Shown piece by piece: positions 16,950-26,350 of a DNA stretch of 64,000 nt. The first letter of the stretch is position 1, and each line of letters starts with the position of its first letter. The notes beneath the pieces were generated by a model. That model searched no databases. It was not told where the DNA came from and was given only the letters and a program-made list of their open reading frames with translations. This DNA comes from Anaerolineae bacterium (GTDB taxonomy: Bacteria; Chloroflexota; Anaerolineae; Aggregatilineales; Phototrophicaceae). The stretch is from contig JAJDZV010000007.1 in assembly GCA_022824465.1 (NCBI GenBank), positions 62,001-126,000 on the forward strand, in the 5' to 3' direction. The position numbers and the translations under genes were made by a program.

Positions 16950-17384
16950 TCAGCTTCCTTCGCCGGCGATGTGGTTCGCGCCCCGCATATACGCCACCGA
17001 CTCGCTGATGAGTTCGCGCAGCACGTCCAGGTCGACATCATCCAGTTTGTTGATGTACAAACAGCTGCTTCCAGTGCGGTGCTTGCCGAGCTTGGCGAAG
17101 AGCGCTTCATATCGTTCGTGCCCGCCCATGATATACAACGTCAACGACTGCTTGCGCGGCGCGAAACCGGTGATCATGAAGTCGCCCTCGCGCCCGCTCT
17201 CATACCGATAATGATAGCTGCCGAAGCCGACGATGCTCGTCCCCCACATCTCGGCCGGTTCGCCGGTGACCTCTTCCATTATCCGCTTGACCACGAACGA
17301 ATCCTCGCGCCGGCGCTTGTTCCCGACCGACTCCAAATACGCCACGACATCGCCATCGTTGCGCTGCGTCTTGTTCTCCGCCAT
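16950..17384 (-). CDS. DUF1801 (YdhG-like) protein
   Basis: A 144-residue DUF1801 domain with RREDSFVVKRIMEEVTGEPAEMWG, IVGFGSYHYRY, and APRKQSLTLYIM, all hallmarks of the fold. The family is widespread, with no established activity (related to iron-chaperone-like YdhG/YdeI). Its ATG is three bases after the htpG stop on the same strand, so it is the downstream partner of htpG in an operon. Confidence 0.88.
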   Translation of the reverse strand: MAENKTQRNDGDVVAYLESVGNKRRREDSFVVKRIMEEVTGEPAEMWGTSIVGFGSYHYRYESGREGDFMITGFAPRKQSLTLYIMGGHERYEALFAKLGKHRTGSSCLYINKLDDVDLDVLRELISESVAYMRGANHIAGEGS

Positions 17385-17387
17385 GGC

Positions 17388-19385
17388 TTACTCCTCCGTC
17401 CTCTTCGCCTCATCCTCGTCGGCCGGGTCGAGCGTAATGCCATCGAACGCGCCCGCTTCTGGCGCCGCCGGCTCGCTGATCACCGTCTTGACCTCGGCGA
17501 AAGCCAGGTCCGCGCTTGCCGAACCAGTCGCCGCCTGCATAAGTAAAGTCAAACGATCAGCCATGCTCGAGGGATCCGGATGAATGCCGTCCTGCAGCAG
17601 CGCGGTCTCGAAGACCTGCTCCACCACCGCCTCCACCAGCGCCTCATCGCCGTCCTTGCTGATCAGCCCGCCCAGATTGTGCATCAGCGGATGGCGCGGA
17701 TTCAACTCCAAAGCCTTCACCGGCAGCTCATAATCCTTGTCCAACAGCCGATTGATGCGGAACATATAACGATTGGCGCCGTCGTCCTCGCTGACCAGCC
17801 GCGCCGGACTGCCAACCAGCGTTCTGCTCTCGCGCACATCGCTGACCCTCCCGCCCAGCGTCGCCTTGACCCGCGCCTGCAATGCAGCGAAGGCGTCGGA
17901 CTCCAAGGGCCTCTCAATCCGCTGCTCTTCCTCGCTCACTTCGCCCACATCGGCCAGGTCGAGCTCGGCCGAATCGACGCTGACCAGCTTGTGCCCCTTG
18001 AAGTCTGTTATGCCCATCGGCAGCATGGCATCGACCGGGTGGGTGAAATATAGCACTTCAATGCCGCGCTGACGGAAGGCGTCCAAATGCGGGCTGCGCG
18101 CGCCGCTGCTGTAATCATCGGCGACCACATAATAGATATCGTCTTGATTCTCCGACATGCGCTCGACATATTCGTCCAGCGAATAATACTTGCTGGGATC
18201 ATCATCATGCGTCGTCTGGAAAAACATGAGCGGCTCGAGGTCGCTGCGGTCTTCACCATCGATGACCAAGCCCTGCTTGAGATAAGCGCCGAATTCTTCG
18301 TAGATGCGCAGATACTTCTCGCGGTCATTCTTCGCCATGCGCTTGAGCTCGCTTAGCGCGCGCCGCGTGATCGTCTTCTTCAAGCTCGCCATGATGCGCG
18401 TCGCCTGAATGCTCTCGCGGCTGACGCTCAAGGGCAGATCCTCGCTATCGACCACGCCTTGCACAAAGCTCAGATACTCCGGCAGCAATTCGCGATTGTA
18501 CTCCTCGATCAAAACCTTGCGCGCATAGAGCTTCAAGCCCGGCTCCTTGCGCGGACTGAACATATTCTGCTGCCCGCTGCCCGGCACATAAAGCAGCGCG
18601 TAAAACTGCATCGGCACATCGGCGCGAATATGGAGTTGGTGGCTCGCGCCGGCGAAATCCATCGTCAGCATCTTGTAAAAGCTGTCGTATTCCTCGTCAT
18701 CTATCTCAGAGGGACTCCGCCGCCAGATCGCCTGCTGCTTATTCGTCGGCTCTTCGTCATCGCCCACATAAATCGGGAATGCGACATAATCCGAATGCCG
18801 CCGGATGATGTCCTTGATGCGGAAGCCGCGCGTGAATTCCTCCTCGTCGTCCTTCAATTGGATGACAACTTCGGTCCCGCGACTTTCCTTGTCAGCGCTT
18901 TCCAGTGTGTAATTCGTGCCGCCAGTCGCCGACCACTTGACCGCTTCGTCCTCGGGACGAAAAGACCGCGAAATCACATCGACCTGTTTCGCCACCATGA
19001 AAGCCGAATAAAAGCCAACGCCGAATTGCCCGATGATATCAGCAGCGCTCTCCGGTTTCTCTTGCATCGCCTCGATGAATGCCTTCGCGCCCGATTTCGC
19101 GATCGTGCCCAAACCAGCGATGATCTCGTCGCGATTCATGCCGATGCCGCTATCGCTGATCGTCAGCGACTTCGCCTCTTCATCCAACACGATGCGCAGC
19201 GCCAACTCGGCCTCCGCATCAACCACATCATCGTTGGTCAGCATCTCGAATTGCAGCCGGTTCAAAGCATCCGACGCATTCGAGATCAACTCGCGCAGGA
19301 AGATCTCTTTCTCGGTGTACAGCGAGTGAATCAGGATATTCAGCAGTTGCTGCGTCTCAGCTTGAAAACTATGTTGCTCGCCCAT
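17388..19385 (-). CDS. htpG: Chaperone HtpG (bacterial Hsp90)
   Basis: A 665-residue ATP-dependent chaperone of normal length. The GHKL ATPase is clear: TEKEIFLRELISNASDAL at about residues 25-42 with the catalytic Glu, SDSGIGMNRDEI, and GQFGVGFYSAFMV. The middle domain includes SRESIQATRI; the C-terminal dimerisation part ends with an acidic tail. I chose the second ATG (19385), preceded by AAGGACGGAGC. No CIRCE element is visible upstream. The DUF1801 gene follows immediately. Confidence 0.97.
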   Translation of the reverse strand: MGEQHSFQAETQQLLNILIHSLYTEKEIFLRELISNASDALNRLQFEMLTNDDVVDAEAELALRIVLDEEAKSLTISDSGIGMNRDEIIAGLGTIAKSGAKAFIEAMQEKPESAADIIGQFGVGFYSAFMVAKQVDVISRSFRPEDEAVKWSATGGTNYTLESADKESRGTEVVIQLKDDEEEFTRGFRIKDIIRRHSDYVAFPIYVGDDEEPTNKQQAIWRRSPSEIDDEEYDSFYKMLTMDFAGASHQLHIRADVPMQFYALLYVPGSGQQNMFSPRKEPGLKLYARKVLIEEYNRELLPEYLSFVQGVVDSEDLPLSVSRESIQATRIMASLKKTITRRALSELKRMAKNDREKYLRIYEEFGAYLKQGLVIDGEDRSDLEPLMFFQTTHDDDPSKYYSLDEYVERMSENQDDIYYVVADDYSSGARSPHLDAFRQRGIEVLYFTHPVDAMLPMGITDFKGHKLVSVDSAELDLADVGEVSEEEQRIERPLESDAFAALQARVKATLGGRVSDVRESRTLVGSPARLVSEDDGANRYMFRINRLLDKDYELPVKALELNPRHPLMHNLGGLISKDGDEALVEAVVEQVFETALLQDGIHPDPSSMADRLTLLMQAATGSASADLAFAEVKTVISEPAAPEAGAFDGITLDPADEDEAKRTEE

Positions 19386-19668
19386 GCTCCGTCCTTGCTT
19401 CATGATTGGCGCCGCCCACGCGACGCGTCTGTTTCAATGTAACGCCTATGTTTTATCACAGTATTGAAGACTTGATAAAGTTCGAATAGTGAGCCCGCGT
19501 CGACTTGACGTAACTAGTTGCGAAACGAGTCGCGTCTGCGCCGTCGTGTCTTCGCACACTTTAGGAACAAATATTCAATTCTTTGGAAACTGGAGATGTT
19601 AAACTAGCCGTACCGGTAACGAAACCTATCGAAAAAGAGCGACAACTCTGTGAGTATTTCCTATCAAA

Positions 19669-19965
19669 TTATCGACTCGCTATTGCGACGACTACCGCTA
19701 CGATGCTGATGACAAACGGAGCAACTACCCGAAGCGTGTCACCGATGCCCCTAATACGACTTTCTTTGTTCTGCAAATCACGGATTTGATCGCTTTGATT
19801 GCCAAGCGTAGTTTGTAATTCTGTAGTCTGGTCCTTTATCGCTGACTGAAATGACTGCGTCAGGTCATGTTTCAAATCGGCTAGATCAGCTTTCGTAGCC
19901 ACGGACTTCATTTCGCCTTCAATTGTCGAAATGCGCCGCTCGTGATTCCCGTTTGCATCGGCCAA
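19669..19965 (-). CDS. Small coiled-coil protein with C-terminal membrane anchor
   Basis: A 98-residue protein: coiled-coil at about residues 8-68 including SVATKADLADLKHDL, then a single C-terminal span VVAPFVISIVAVVVAIAS. The architecture resembles the protein at 26665-26883, which shares the ATKADL sequence. Function unknown. AT-richer flanks on both sides suggest a variable region. Confidence 0.55.
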   Translation of the reverse strand: MADANGNHERRISTIEGEMKSVATKADLADLKHDLTQSFQSAIKDQTTELQTTLGNQSDQIRDLQNKESRIRGIGDTLRVVAPFVISIVAVVVAIASR

Positions 19966-20129
19966 TCTGAGACCCCAAACACTTGTAGTTTAACTTGACT
20001 CATTATGTCCGTAGCAACGCGACATGTCAAGTCAATGCGACTGTATCGCCAATTGCGCCTTCCTCTCAAAGAACGGATGACGATAATTGCAGACAATCCT
20101 GGAAGTGACTCGCAAGGCCATCCTCTGCA

Positions 20130-20579
20130 CTACCCCGTTAGCCACGGCTCCGCATAATACAAGCCGTCAAACCCCTCGGCGATCCAACCCACCGTGCCGC
20201 GAAAATCAACCTGGTACCAGGCATAAGGTCCCGCGCAACGCACCCCATCCAGCACCAGAAACCCCTCCAGCGGCGCCATCTGCGCGATTACCTCGTGCTC
20301 CGTGCCCGGCCCAGCCCGCAAGTTCAGCCAGCGCCCGTCTTCATTCAGCGTCACCCGACCGCGCTCGCCAATGATCAAGATTGACGGCAACACGCCCTCG
20401 CAGAAGACATGCGGCGTCACCGTCGGATGCCAAGCCGCAGTCGCCACAGCGGTCGCCGTCGCCGTCGGCGCAGCCGTCAAGCGCAATACCGCCGTCGGCG
20501 CCTCTACCTGCGCGCCCGAACACGCCGCCAGCGCAACCATCAGGCCGCAAACCGCCAGGCACAAGGCAATCAGTCTCAT
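20130..20579 (-). CDS. Lipoprotein with SH3b domain
   Basis: A 149-residue protein with a signal peptide and lipobox (MVALAAC, Cys20), a Thr/Ala-rich linker (about residues 27-55), and a bacterial SH3 domain at about 75-140 with WLNLRAGPG and GTVGWIAEGF. Such proteins are tethered to the outer face of the membrane and often bind cell-wall material. Related SH3b modules occur in the large secreted protein at 51046-53550. Confidence 0.8.
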   Translation of the reverse strand: MRLIALCLAVCGLMVALAACSGAQVEAPTAVLRLTAAPTATATAVATAAWHPTVTPHVFCEGVLPSILIIGERGRVTLNEDGRWLNLRAGPGTEHEVIAQMAPLEGFLVLDGVRCAGPYAWYQVDFRGTVGWIAEGFDGLYYAEPWLTG

Positions 20580-20673
20580 TCAGCGATTCTAACTCAAATC
20601 TGTCGTCAACAGCAGACGCGCTAACTGTTATACTCGGCGGCATTCTGCCAACCTCAACCGGAGCAATCAGCGC

Positions 20674-21642
20674 ATGAAAGCCGTGCAAATCATCGCCCGC
20701 GGACAGCCGGTCTTCGTCGACGCGCCCATGCCCGTCCTGCAGCCCGGTACCGCCCTCGTGAAGACCCTGCGCCTCTCCCTCTGCGGCAGCGATGTCCGCC
20801 ACCTGCATTACCTGCCGGACGAGCGCTATCCCACCGCAATCGGCGAGACCGGGCACGAAATGGTCGGCATCGTGCACGCCATCGACCCGGCGCACAACGG
20901 CGCCGTCAAAGCGGGCGACCGCGTCCTCTGCCTTGCGCCCGACCACCGCGCCATGCAGGAATACTACCGCGCGCCCGTCGACCGCCTGCTGCCGCTTGAC
21001 CCAAGCGTGCCCCTGGAATACTCGGTACAAGCCCAGCAATTCGGCACCGTGCTCTACGCCGCCAAAACCCTGCCCGACCTGCGTGGCAAAACCGTCGCCG
21101 TCATCGGCCAAGGCTCGGCTGGCTTGTGGTTCAACTTCGCCCTGCAACAGAGCGGCGCCGCCAAAATCATCGCTCTCGACCTCAAAGCCTACCGCTTGAA
21201 CTATAGCCAACAATTCGGCGCCACGCATACCATCCACAACGCCGACATCCATACCGCCGACGCCCTGCGCGCCATCAACGGCGGCGAGCTGCCCGACATC
21301 GTGGTCGAAGCCGCCGGCGAAACCGACGCCATACGCCTCGCCGTCGACATCACCCGACCAGAGGGCTTCCTGCTCTTCTTCGGCGTGCCCCGCTTTGACG
21401 AGATGCCATTCCCCATCTTCGAGGCTTTCTGGAAATGCCTGACCATGAAATCCAGCGTCGGCGCCATCAACGACCCCAACCACGCCAGCACCCGCCAGGC
21501 GCTCGACTACATCAATACAGGCGCCGTCGATACCGGCGCCATGATCACCCACACCTTCAAGTTCGCGGATGTCTTCGACGCCTACGAGCTCCACCGCATC
21601 CAGGACGAGGGCGCGGTCAAGATCGTGATTGATATGGAGTAA
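20674..21642 (+). CDS. Zinc-type medium-chain alcohol/polyol dehydrogenase
   Basis: A 322-residue MDR-superfamily enzyme. The catalytic zinc ligands are present: Cys37 in LCGSD and His61-Glu62 in GETGHEMVG. The structural zinc loop with four cysteines is absent. The Rossmann motif VIGQGSAGL starts at about 145. It probably oxidises a sugar, polyol or similar alcohol with NAD(P). It is directly upstream of the restriction enzyme but has ordinary host composition, so it likely marks the edge of the defence island. Confidence 0.88.
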   Translation: MKAVQIIARGQPVFVDAPMPVLQPGTALVKTLRLSLCGSDVRHLHYLPDERYPTAIGETGHEMVGIVHAIDPAHNGAVKAGDRVLCLAPDHRAMQEYYRAPVDRLLPLDPSVPLEYSVQAQQFGTVLYAAKTLPDLRGKTVAVIGQGSAGLWFNFALQQSGAAKIIALDLKAYRLNYSQQFGATHTIHNADIHTADALRAINGGELPDIVVEAAGETDAIRLAVDITRPEGFLLFFGVPRFDEMPFPIFEAFWKCLTMKSSVGAINDPNHASTRQALDYINTGAVDTGAMITHTFKFADVFDAYELHRIQDEGAVKIVIDME

Positions 21643-21695
21643 ATTACTGGCCACAGAGGGCGCGTAGACTCCGCCCGCCGGCACAGAGGGAAACA

Positions 21696-24668
21696 ATGGG
21701 CGCGCCAGACATAGTACAGCGATTGGTCGAGAAGTTTGAGCGGGACAAGCCGGGCAGCGAGACCGAAGTGCGCGTCCAGTTTGTCGACGAGCTGTTCCGG
21801 GCGCTGGGCTGGGACATGCGCGACAAGCGGCAGGTCCGGCATGAGCCGCGAGTACTCATCGTGGACGACGGCATCGAACGATCGAAGCGGCCCGATTACA
21901 GCTTCCACATCGGCAACCCGCCCGACTTCTTCGTCGAGACCAAGATGCCGCATGTCAACCTGGAGCGCAATCCCATCCCGGCTTTTCAGCTGCGGCGTTA
22001 TGGCTGGTCGGGCAACGCGCCCGTCAGCGTCTTGACCGACTTCGAAGAATTCAGCGTCTACGACTGCCGCATCCAGCCGCAGCGCAGCGACCCCGCCAAC
22101 AAAGCCCGCCTGCGCTATTTCCAGTATGGCGAATACATCGACCAGTGGGACGAGCTCGAGGCGCGTTTCAGCCGCGAAGCCGTGGCCCGGGGCGCGCTGC
22201 GGGAGTGGGTAGAGGGCGAGCGCGTCCGCGGCGTATTCAGCGTCGACCAGGCCTTCTTGCGCGAGATGGAAAACTGGCGCGAGACCCTCGCCCAGGAAAT
22301 CGCCCTGCACAACCGCGCGCTCAGCCAGCGCCAGCTCAACCTGCTCGTCCAGCGCACCATCGACCGCATCGTCTTCCTGCGCATCGCCGAAGACCGCAAC
22401 ATCGAGCTTTACGGACGCCTGCGCAGCGCCGCCGCCGCCGGCAAGCAAGTCTATGAGCAGCTGAAAGTCCTCTTCAACGAAGCCGACGACAAGTACAACT
22501 CGGGCCTCTTCCACTTCGGGGCGGAAGCGCGCGCCAGCGAGCCCGACAGCCTCTCGCTGCGTATCCACATCCCCGACGCGCCCTTGCGCCGCATCATCAA
22601 GAGCTTGTATTTCCCCTACAGCCCCTACGAGTTCTCCGTGCTGTCCGCCGACATCCTGGGCCAGGTCTACGAGCAATTCCTGGGCAAAGTCATCGAATTA
22701 AGCGCGAGTGGCGGCGTGCGCGTCGAAGAAAAGCCGGAAGTGCGCAAAGCCGGCGGCGTCTATTACACGCCGGCCTACATCGTCGACTACATCGTGGAGA
22801 ACACGGTCGGCGCGCTGCTGGACGGGGCGACGCCCGAAGACGCCGCCCAGCTGCGCATCCTCGACCCGGCTTGCGGCAGCGGCTCTTTCCTCACCGGCGC
22901 CTACCAATTCCTGCTGGATTGGCATCTGAAATATTACCGCGAGCACCCGACGCAGTACCGCAACCGCCGCCGCGAAATCGCCGGCAAGGACATGATCCTC
23001 ACCACCGTCGAAAAGCGCCGCATCCTGGAAAACAGCATCTACGGCGTCGACCTCGACCAGAACGCGGTGGAAGTGAGCAAGCTGTCGCTGCTGCTGAAGA
23101 TGCTGGAAAACGAGGACGGCAGTGACGCCACTGGTTTGCAGACGGTCATGTTCAGCGCCGGCGAGCGCATCTTGCCCGACCTCAGCGGCAACATCAAATG
23201 GGGCAACTCGCTCATCGGCAGCGACTTCTACAGCGGCGAGCAGATGACGCTCTTTGACGATGAAGCGCTGCTCAAGGTCAAGCCCTTCGATTGGGACAGC
23301 GCGGATGGCTTCGGCGCGATCATGGCGGCCGGCGGTTTTGACGCGGTGATTGGTAATCCGCCTTATGTGCGGCAGGAAACGCTGGGCAAGGCGTTTAAGG
23401 ACTATGCCAAAGCGAGGTATGAGACTTACGCGGGCACAGCCGATTTGTATACCTACTTCATCGAGCGAGGCGTGAAACTGCTCAATGAAAATGGCTTGTT
23501 CGGCATTATTGTCGCGAATAAATGGATGCGGGCGAGATATGGCAAGCCGCTGCGACAATGGCTGAAAAAGCAGGCGATTTTGGAAATAACGGATTTTGGA
23601 GACTTGCCTGTATTCGAGCAGGCAACAACTTATCCTTGCATTCTGACAATCGGCAAATCCGCTCCGTTAGAAACTTTCTCAGTCGCGCAAGTCGAATCGT
23701 TAGAGTTTGCAAGTCTGCAAGAATACGTCAAAGAACACGCTTTTGAAGCAATGCAGTACGCATTAGATGATGGTGGATGGCAGCTTTCAGACAAGGAGAC
23801 GCAAAAACTGTTTCTGAAAATCAGCGATTGCGGCGTAACTTTGGCAGAGTATGTGAACAAGAAAATATATCGAGGCATCCTTACGGGCTTGAACGAAGCA
23901 TTTGTAATTGACCGGGAAACGAAAGACCGGCTAATTGAAGAACATCCAGACAGCGAACAAGTAATCAAACCATTCCTCGCGGGACGCAACATAAAGCGAT
24001 ACGTTGAGCCAGCCGTCGAGCGCTATGTGATTCTCATTCCGAGCGGTTGGACAAACGAAAATGTGGACATCAATAGCGATCCTTGGCGTTTCATTCAAGA
24101 AACTTACCCGGCGATTACCCGGCATCTTGAGCCGTTTCAAGAGAAAGCAGAGAAGCGCTGGGACAAAGGCGATTACTGGTGGGAACTAAGACCTTGCGCA
24201 TTTTATGATGAATTTGCAAAGCCGAAAATCATAGTTCCGACTATCGTAAAGACAGCCTCATATTTCTTGGATAGAGACGGCTTTTTTTCAAACGACAAGA
24301 CGACAATTATTGTCTCAGATGACTTGTACTTGTACGGCTTGCTGAATTCCAAAGTCTTGGACTTTGTAATGCACCAAATCTCGTCTACCAAACAAGGCGG
24401 GTATTTCGAATATAAGCCAATGTACCTTTCGCAATTGCCAATCCGCACAATCGACTTTGACGACACCGCCGATGTCGCCCGGCACGACAAGATGGTGGTC
24501 CTCGTCGACAAGATTCTGGGCTGGCACAAGCAGTTGCCCGGCTTGGCTGGCGAGGCGCGGCGCATCGCCCAGTCGCAGATTGAGCGGACGGATCGCGAGA
24601 TCGACGCGCTGGTGTATGCGCTGTACGGGTTGAGCGAGGATGAGGTGCGGGTGGTGGAGGGCAGGTGA
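21696..24668 (+). CDS. Type IIG restriction-modification enzyme (fused nuclease and N6-adenine methyltransferase)
   Basis: A 990-residue single-chain restriction enzyme. The N-terminal region carries a PD-(D/E)XK-like nuclease site in PDFFVETK (Asp77, Glu81, Lys83). The methyltransferase core follows with DPACGSGSFL (SAM motif I, from residue 390) and the catalytic NPPY at 554-557. The target-recognition part fills about residues 600-920, ending with a short GC-rich helical tail. It would methylate one adenine strand of its site and cut unmethylated DNA. ATG is supported by AGAGGG. Bases from about 23.5 to 24.45 kb are much more AT-rich than both flanks, as if the recognition domain had been exchanged. 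The Shedu gene follows. Confidence 0.92.
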   Translation: MGAPDIVQRLVEKFERDKPGSETEVRVQFVDELFRALGWDMRDKRQVRHEPRVLIVDDGIERSKRPDYSFHIGNPPDFFVETKMPHVNLERNPIPAFQLRRYGWSGNAPVSVLTDFEEFSVYDCRIQPQRSDPANKARLRYFQYGEYIDQWDELEARFSREAVARGALREWVEGERVRGVFSVDQAFLREMENWRETLAQEIALHNRALSQRQLNLLVQRTIDRIVFLRIAEDRNIELYGRLRSAAAAGKQVYEQLKVLFNEADDKYNSGLFHFGAEARASEPDSLSLRIHIPDAPLRRIIKSLYFPYSPYEFSVLSADILGQVYEQFLGKVIELSASGGVRVEEKPEVRKAGGVYYTPAYIVDYIVENTVGALLDGATPEDAAQLRILDPACGSGSFLTGAYQFLLDWHLKYYREHPTQYRNRRREIAGKDMILTTVEKRRILENSIYGVDLDQNAVEVSKLSLLLKMLENEDGSDATGLQTVMFSAGERILPDLSGNIKWGNSLIGSDFYSGEQMTLFDDEALLKVKPFDWDSADGFGAIMAAGGFDAVIGNPPYVRQETLGKAFKDYAKARYETYAGTADLYTYFIERGVKLLNENGLFGIIVANKWMRARYGKPLRQWLKKQAILEITDFGDLPVFEQATTYPCILTIGKSAPLETFSVAQVESLEFASLQEYVKEHAFEAMQYALDDGGWQLSDKETQKLFLKISDCGVTLAEYVNKKIYRGILTGLNEAFVIDRETKDRLIEEHPDSEQVIKPFLAGRNIKRYVEPAVERYVILIPSGWTNENVDINSDPWRFIQETYPAITRHLEPFQEKAEKRWDKGDYWWELRPCAFYDEFAKPKIIVPTIVKTASYFLDRDGFFSNDKTTIIVSDDLYLYGLLNSKVLDFVMHQISSTKQGGYFEYKPMYLSQLPIRTIDFDDTADVARHDKMVVLVDKILGWHKQLPGLAGEARRIAQSQIERTDREIDALVYALYGLSEDEVRVVEGR

Positions 24669-24784
24669 TTCATACTTCACCAAAAAAGCTAGGCGTCAAT
24701 GGTTTCTGAATTAATTCATATGTTGCTAAAACGTAAATCTAATGCTGACCCTGTAACCTAGCGTCATAGTCGAAAGGGACTTGT

Positions 24785-25960
24785 ATGGACCAAGACAGAC
24801 CAGAAAGAATCCATCTGGGCGATACGAACATGTCGCTGGGCGATGCGATTGAAAGAGGGACCCAAATAATGTCTCGGCAGTTTGAGCCAGATGCACAGCC
24901 CAATCTTGAGGATGTAAAGACAGTTTTATTGAGCGAATCAAAGCGAACATGGAAGCTTGCAAAATACTGGGGAATCCGTAACTCAAATACAGGTCAACAT
25001 AGTCACTACACTTTAACTCTTGAAACTCTTAGCAGAACAAAAACTTTTGGTTGGGAATCGAAAGTTGATAAGTCAATCACAATTGACGATAAACCTGGGA
25101 ATGACTCCATAAATAAGCTGTTCAGTTTTCTCGCGTCTCAATCTCAAATTGATACTGACGGCAGATATGTCGTTGTGAATATCACTAATGTCGCTGGTGA
25201 CCAAATGCAGCACATTTTGAAGGCAGTATCTGGCAGCCAAGAAAACCAAGATCTGATATCCCAAATTCTGGAATGGATAACTCGAGACAGCGAGGCAAAA
25301 GCTGGGCTATCAAGACTTGCTACATCACGACAAGCCGGATCGCTTGTCGCCGCTATAAACTATGCACGTCTTTCACAAGCATTAGACGAGTTTAAAGAGA
25401 TGGTCGAACAGAATCTTGAAGAACCCAAATATCAAAAGTTTCTTATGGAAAACCACTGGATGTTTGGTGGTGAATATAACGAGTTACTCATCAATCGCAA
25501 CATAATCAAGAATGGCCAGTTGGATTTCCCTGCATTACGAACAGCGGACGGATATCTGGAAATAATAGAAATCAAGAGACCTTTCAAGAAGAAGTTATTC
25601 CGACCATACCGTAAAACATACAGCGAAATAGCAGATGTTGTGGATGCAATATGTCAAACAGATGACTATCTCGCTCGTATTGACAAAGAAGCTTTTCAGA
25701 TTGAAAGTGAAGATGAATTGGATGTGGAGAAAGTTCGGGGAAAGGTAATTATTGGCAGGGATGGTGACGACATACAAAAGAAAGCTCTCCGTAGATTAAA
25801 TGCCCGTACCAACAGAATTGAGGTGATGACTTACGACCAGCTAATTCTGATTGCCCAAAAGATATTGAATTTGCTAAGGAATGAGGAAGACCGAGTGAGT
25901 AATGTTAAGGAGAATCCAGATAACGAACAATCTTCTTCTGTTGACGATATACCGTGTTAG
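24785..25960 (+). CDS. sduA: Shedu-family anti-phage nuclease (DUF4263)
   Basis: A 391-residue protein with a C-terminal DUF4263 domain. KFLMENHWMFGGEY at about residues 218-231 is the typical entry. The PD-(D/E)XK nuclease residues follow: Asp247 (QLDFPAL) and Glu262-x-Lys264 (EIIEIKRP). The first about 200 residues form a variable sensor-like region. Shedu proteins are single-gene defence systems. AAAGGGAC precedes the ATG. The gene is AT-rich throughout and lies 116 bases after a type IIG restriction enzyme. The last about 25 residues are low-complexity. The Shedu assignment rests on motif recognition; a different DUF4263-like nuclease is the only serious alternative. Confidence 0.85.
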   Translation: MDQDRPERIHLGDTNMSLGDAIERGTQIMSRQFEPDAQPNLEDVKTVLLSESKRTWKLAKYWGIRNSNTGQHSHYTLTLETLSRTKTFGWESKVDKSITIDDKPGNDSINKLFSFLASQSQIDTDGRYVVVNITNVAGDQMQHILKAVSGSQENQDLISQILEWITRDSEAKAGLSRLATSRQAGSLVAAINYARLSQALDEFKEMVEQNLEEPKYQKFLMENHWMFGGEYNELLINRNIIKNGQLDFPALRTADGYLEIIEIKRPFKKKLFRPYRKTYSEIADVVDAICQTDDYLARIDKEAFQIESEDELDVEKVRGKVIIGRDGDDIQKKALRRLNARTNRIEVMTYDQLILIAQKILNLLRNEEDRVSNVKENPDNEQSSSVDDIPC

Positions 25961-25995
25961 ATTGCCAGATTGCACGTGCGCTTAATCTAAATTCG

Positions 25996-26070
25996 CCTCT
26001 GTGGTTCAGAAAAAATCCCTTTGTGACCTTTGTGTCTTTGTGCCTTTGTGGTGAAAAAATCTCTGCGCCC
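25996..26070. repeat. CTTTGTG-rich degenerate repeat tract
   Basis: A non-coding tract built of overlapping CTCTGTGG, CCTTTGTG and GTGAAAAAATC units. A related tract occurs at 26951-27043 and shorter pieces at 26644-26663 and 27296-27320. Confidence 0.6.
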
Positions 26071-26090
26071 CCGCGCTGAAATCCCCCGCC

Positions 26091-26336
26091 TCACTCCTTG
26101 ACGAAGCCGGTGGGCGGTTTGGGCGGCACATTCAGGTGCGCCATGAGCCGGTCCAACTTTTCATTGACTTCGGCGAATTGTTGCCGGGACCACTCATGGT
26201 TCGCCGCGACTGTTTGATTCAGTCTCAGCAGCGCCTCTTTGCAGGCGTCGACCCGGTCCAGGATGTCGTCCTGTCCGTCGCGCACACTCTGATATTCCTT
26301 TTCAATCCGTTTCAAGCGAATGTCCGTTGTCGCCAT
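26091..26336 (-). CDS. Small coiled-coil protein A
   Basis: An 81-residue mostly helical protein beginning ATTDIRLKRIEKEYQ and ending KPPTGFVKE. It is a tandem paralogue of the gene just upstream (26351-26608): both starts and the last nine residues match. A GTG start at 26354 overlapping the upstream stop (GTGA) is an alternative; I prefer the ATG at 26336 because it aligns with the paralogue. No family recognised. Confidence 0.55.
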   Translation of the reverse strand: MATTDIRLKRIEKEYQSVRDGQDDILDRVDACKEALLRLNQTVAANHEWSRQQFAEVNEKLDRLMAHLNVPPKPPTGFVKE

Positions 26337-26350
26337 GCGCGTTTTGGAAC

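Noticed and set aside
19386..19500. CIRCE or other heat-shock operator upstream of htpG
   Set aside because: The TTAGCACTC inverted repeat is not present and no clear promoter pair can be set.
20341..22676. Leftward frames of 451 and 364 residues opposite the ADH and restriction genes
   Set aside because: Gly/Val/Asp-biased shadow sequence typical of GC-rich complements; the plus-strand genes have clear motifs.
24785..25960. Type I or BREX component next to the methyltransferase
   Set aside because: The protein has a DUF4263 nuclease core, and no helicase or PglZ-like gene is nearby; Shedu is the better reading.
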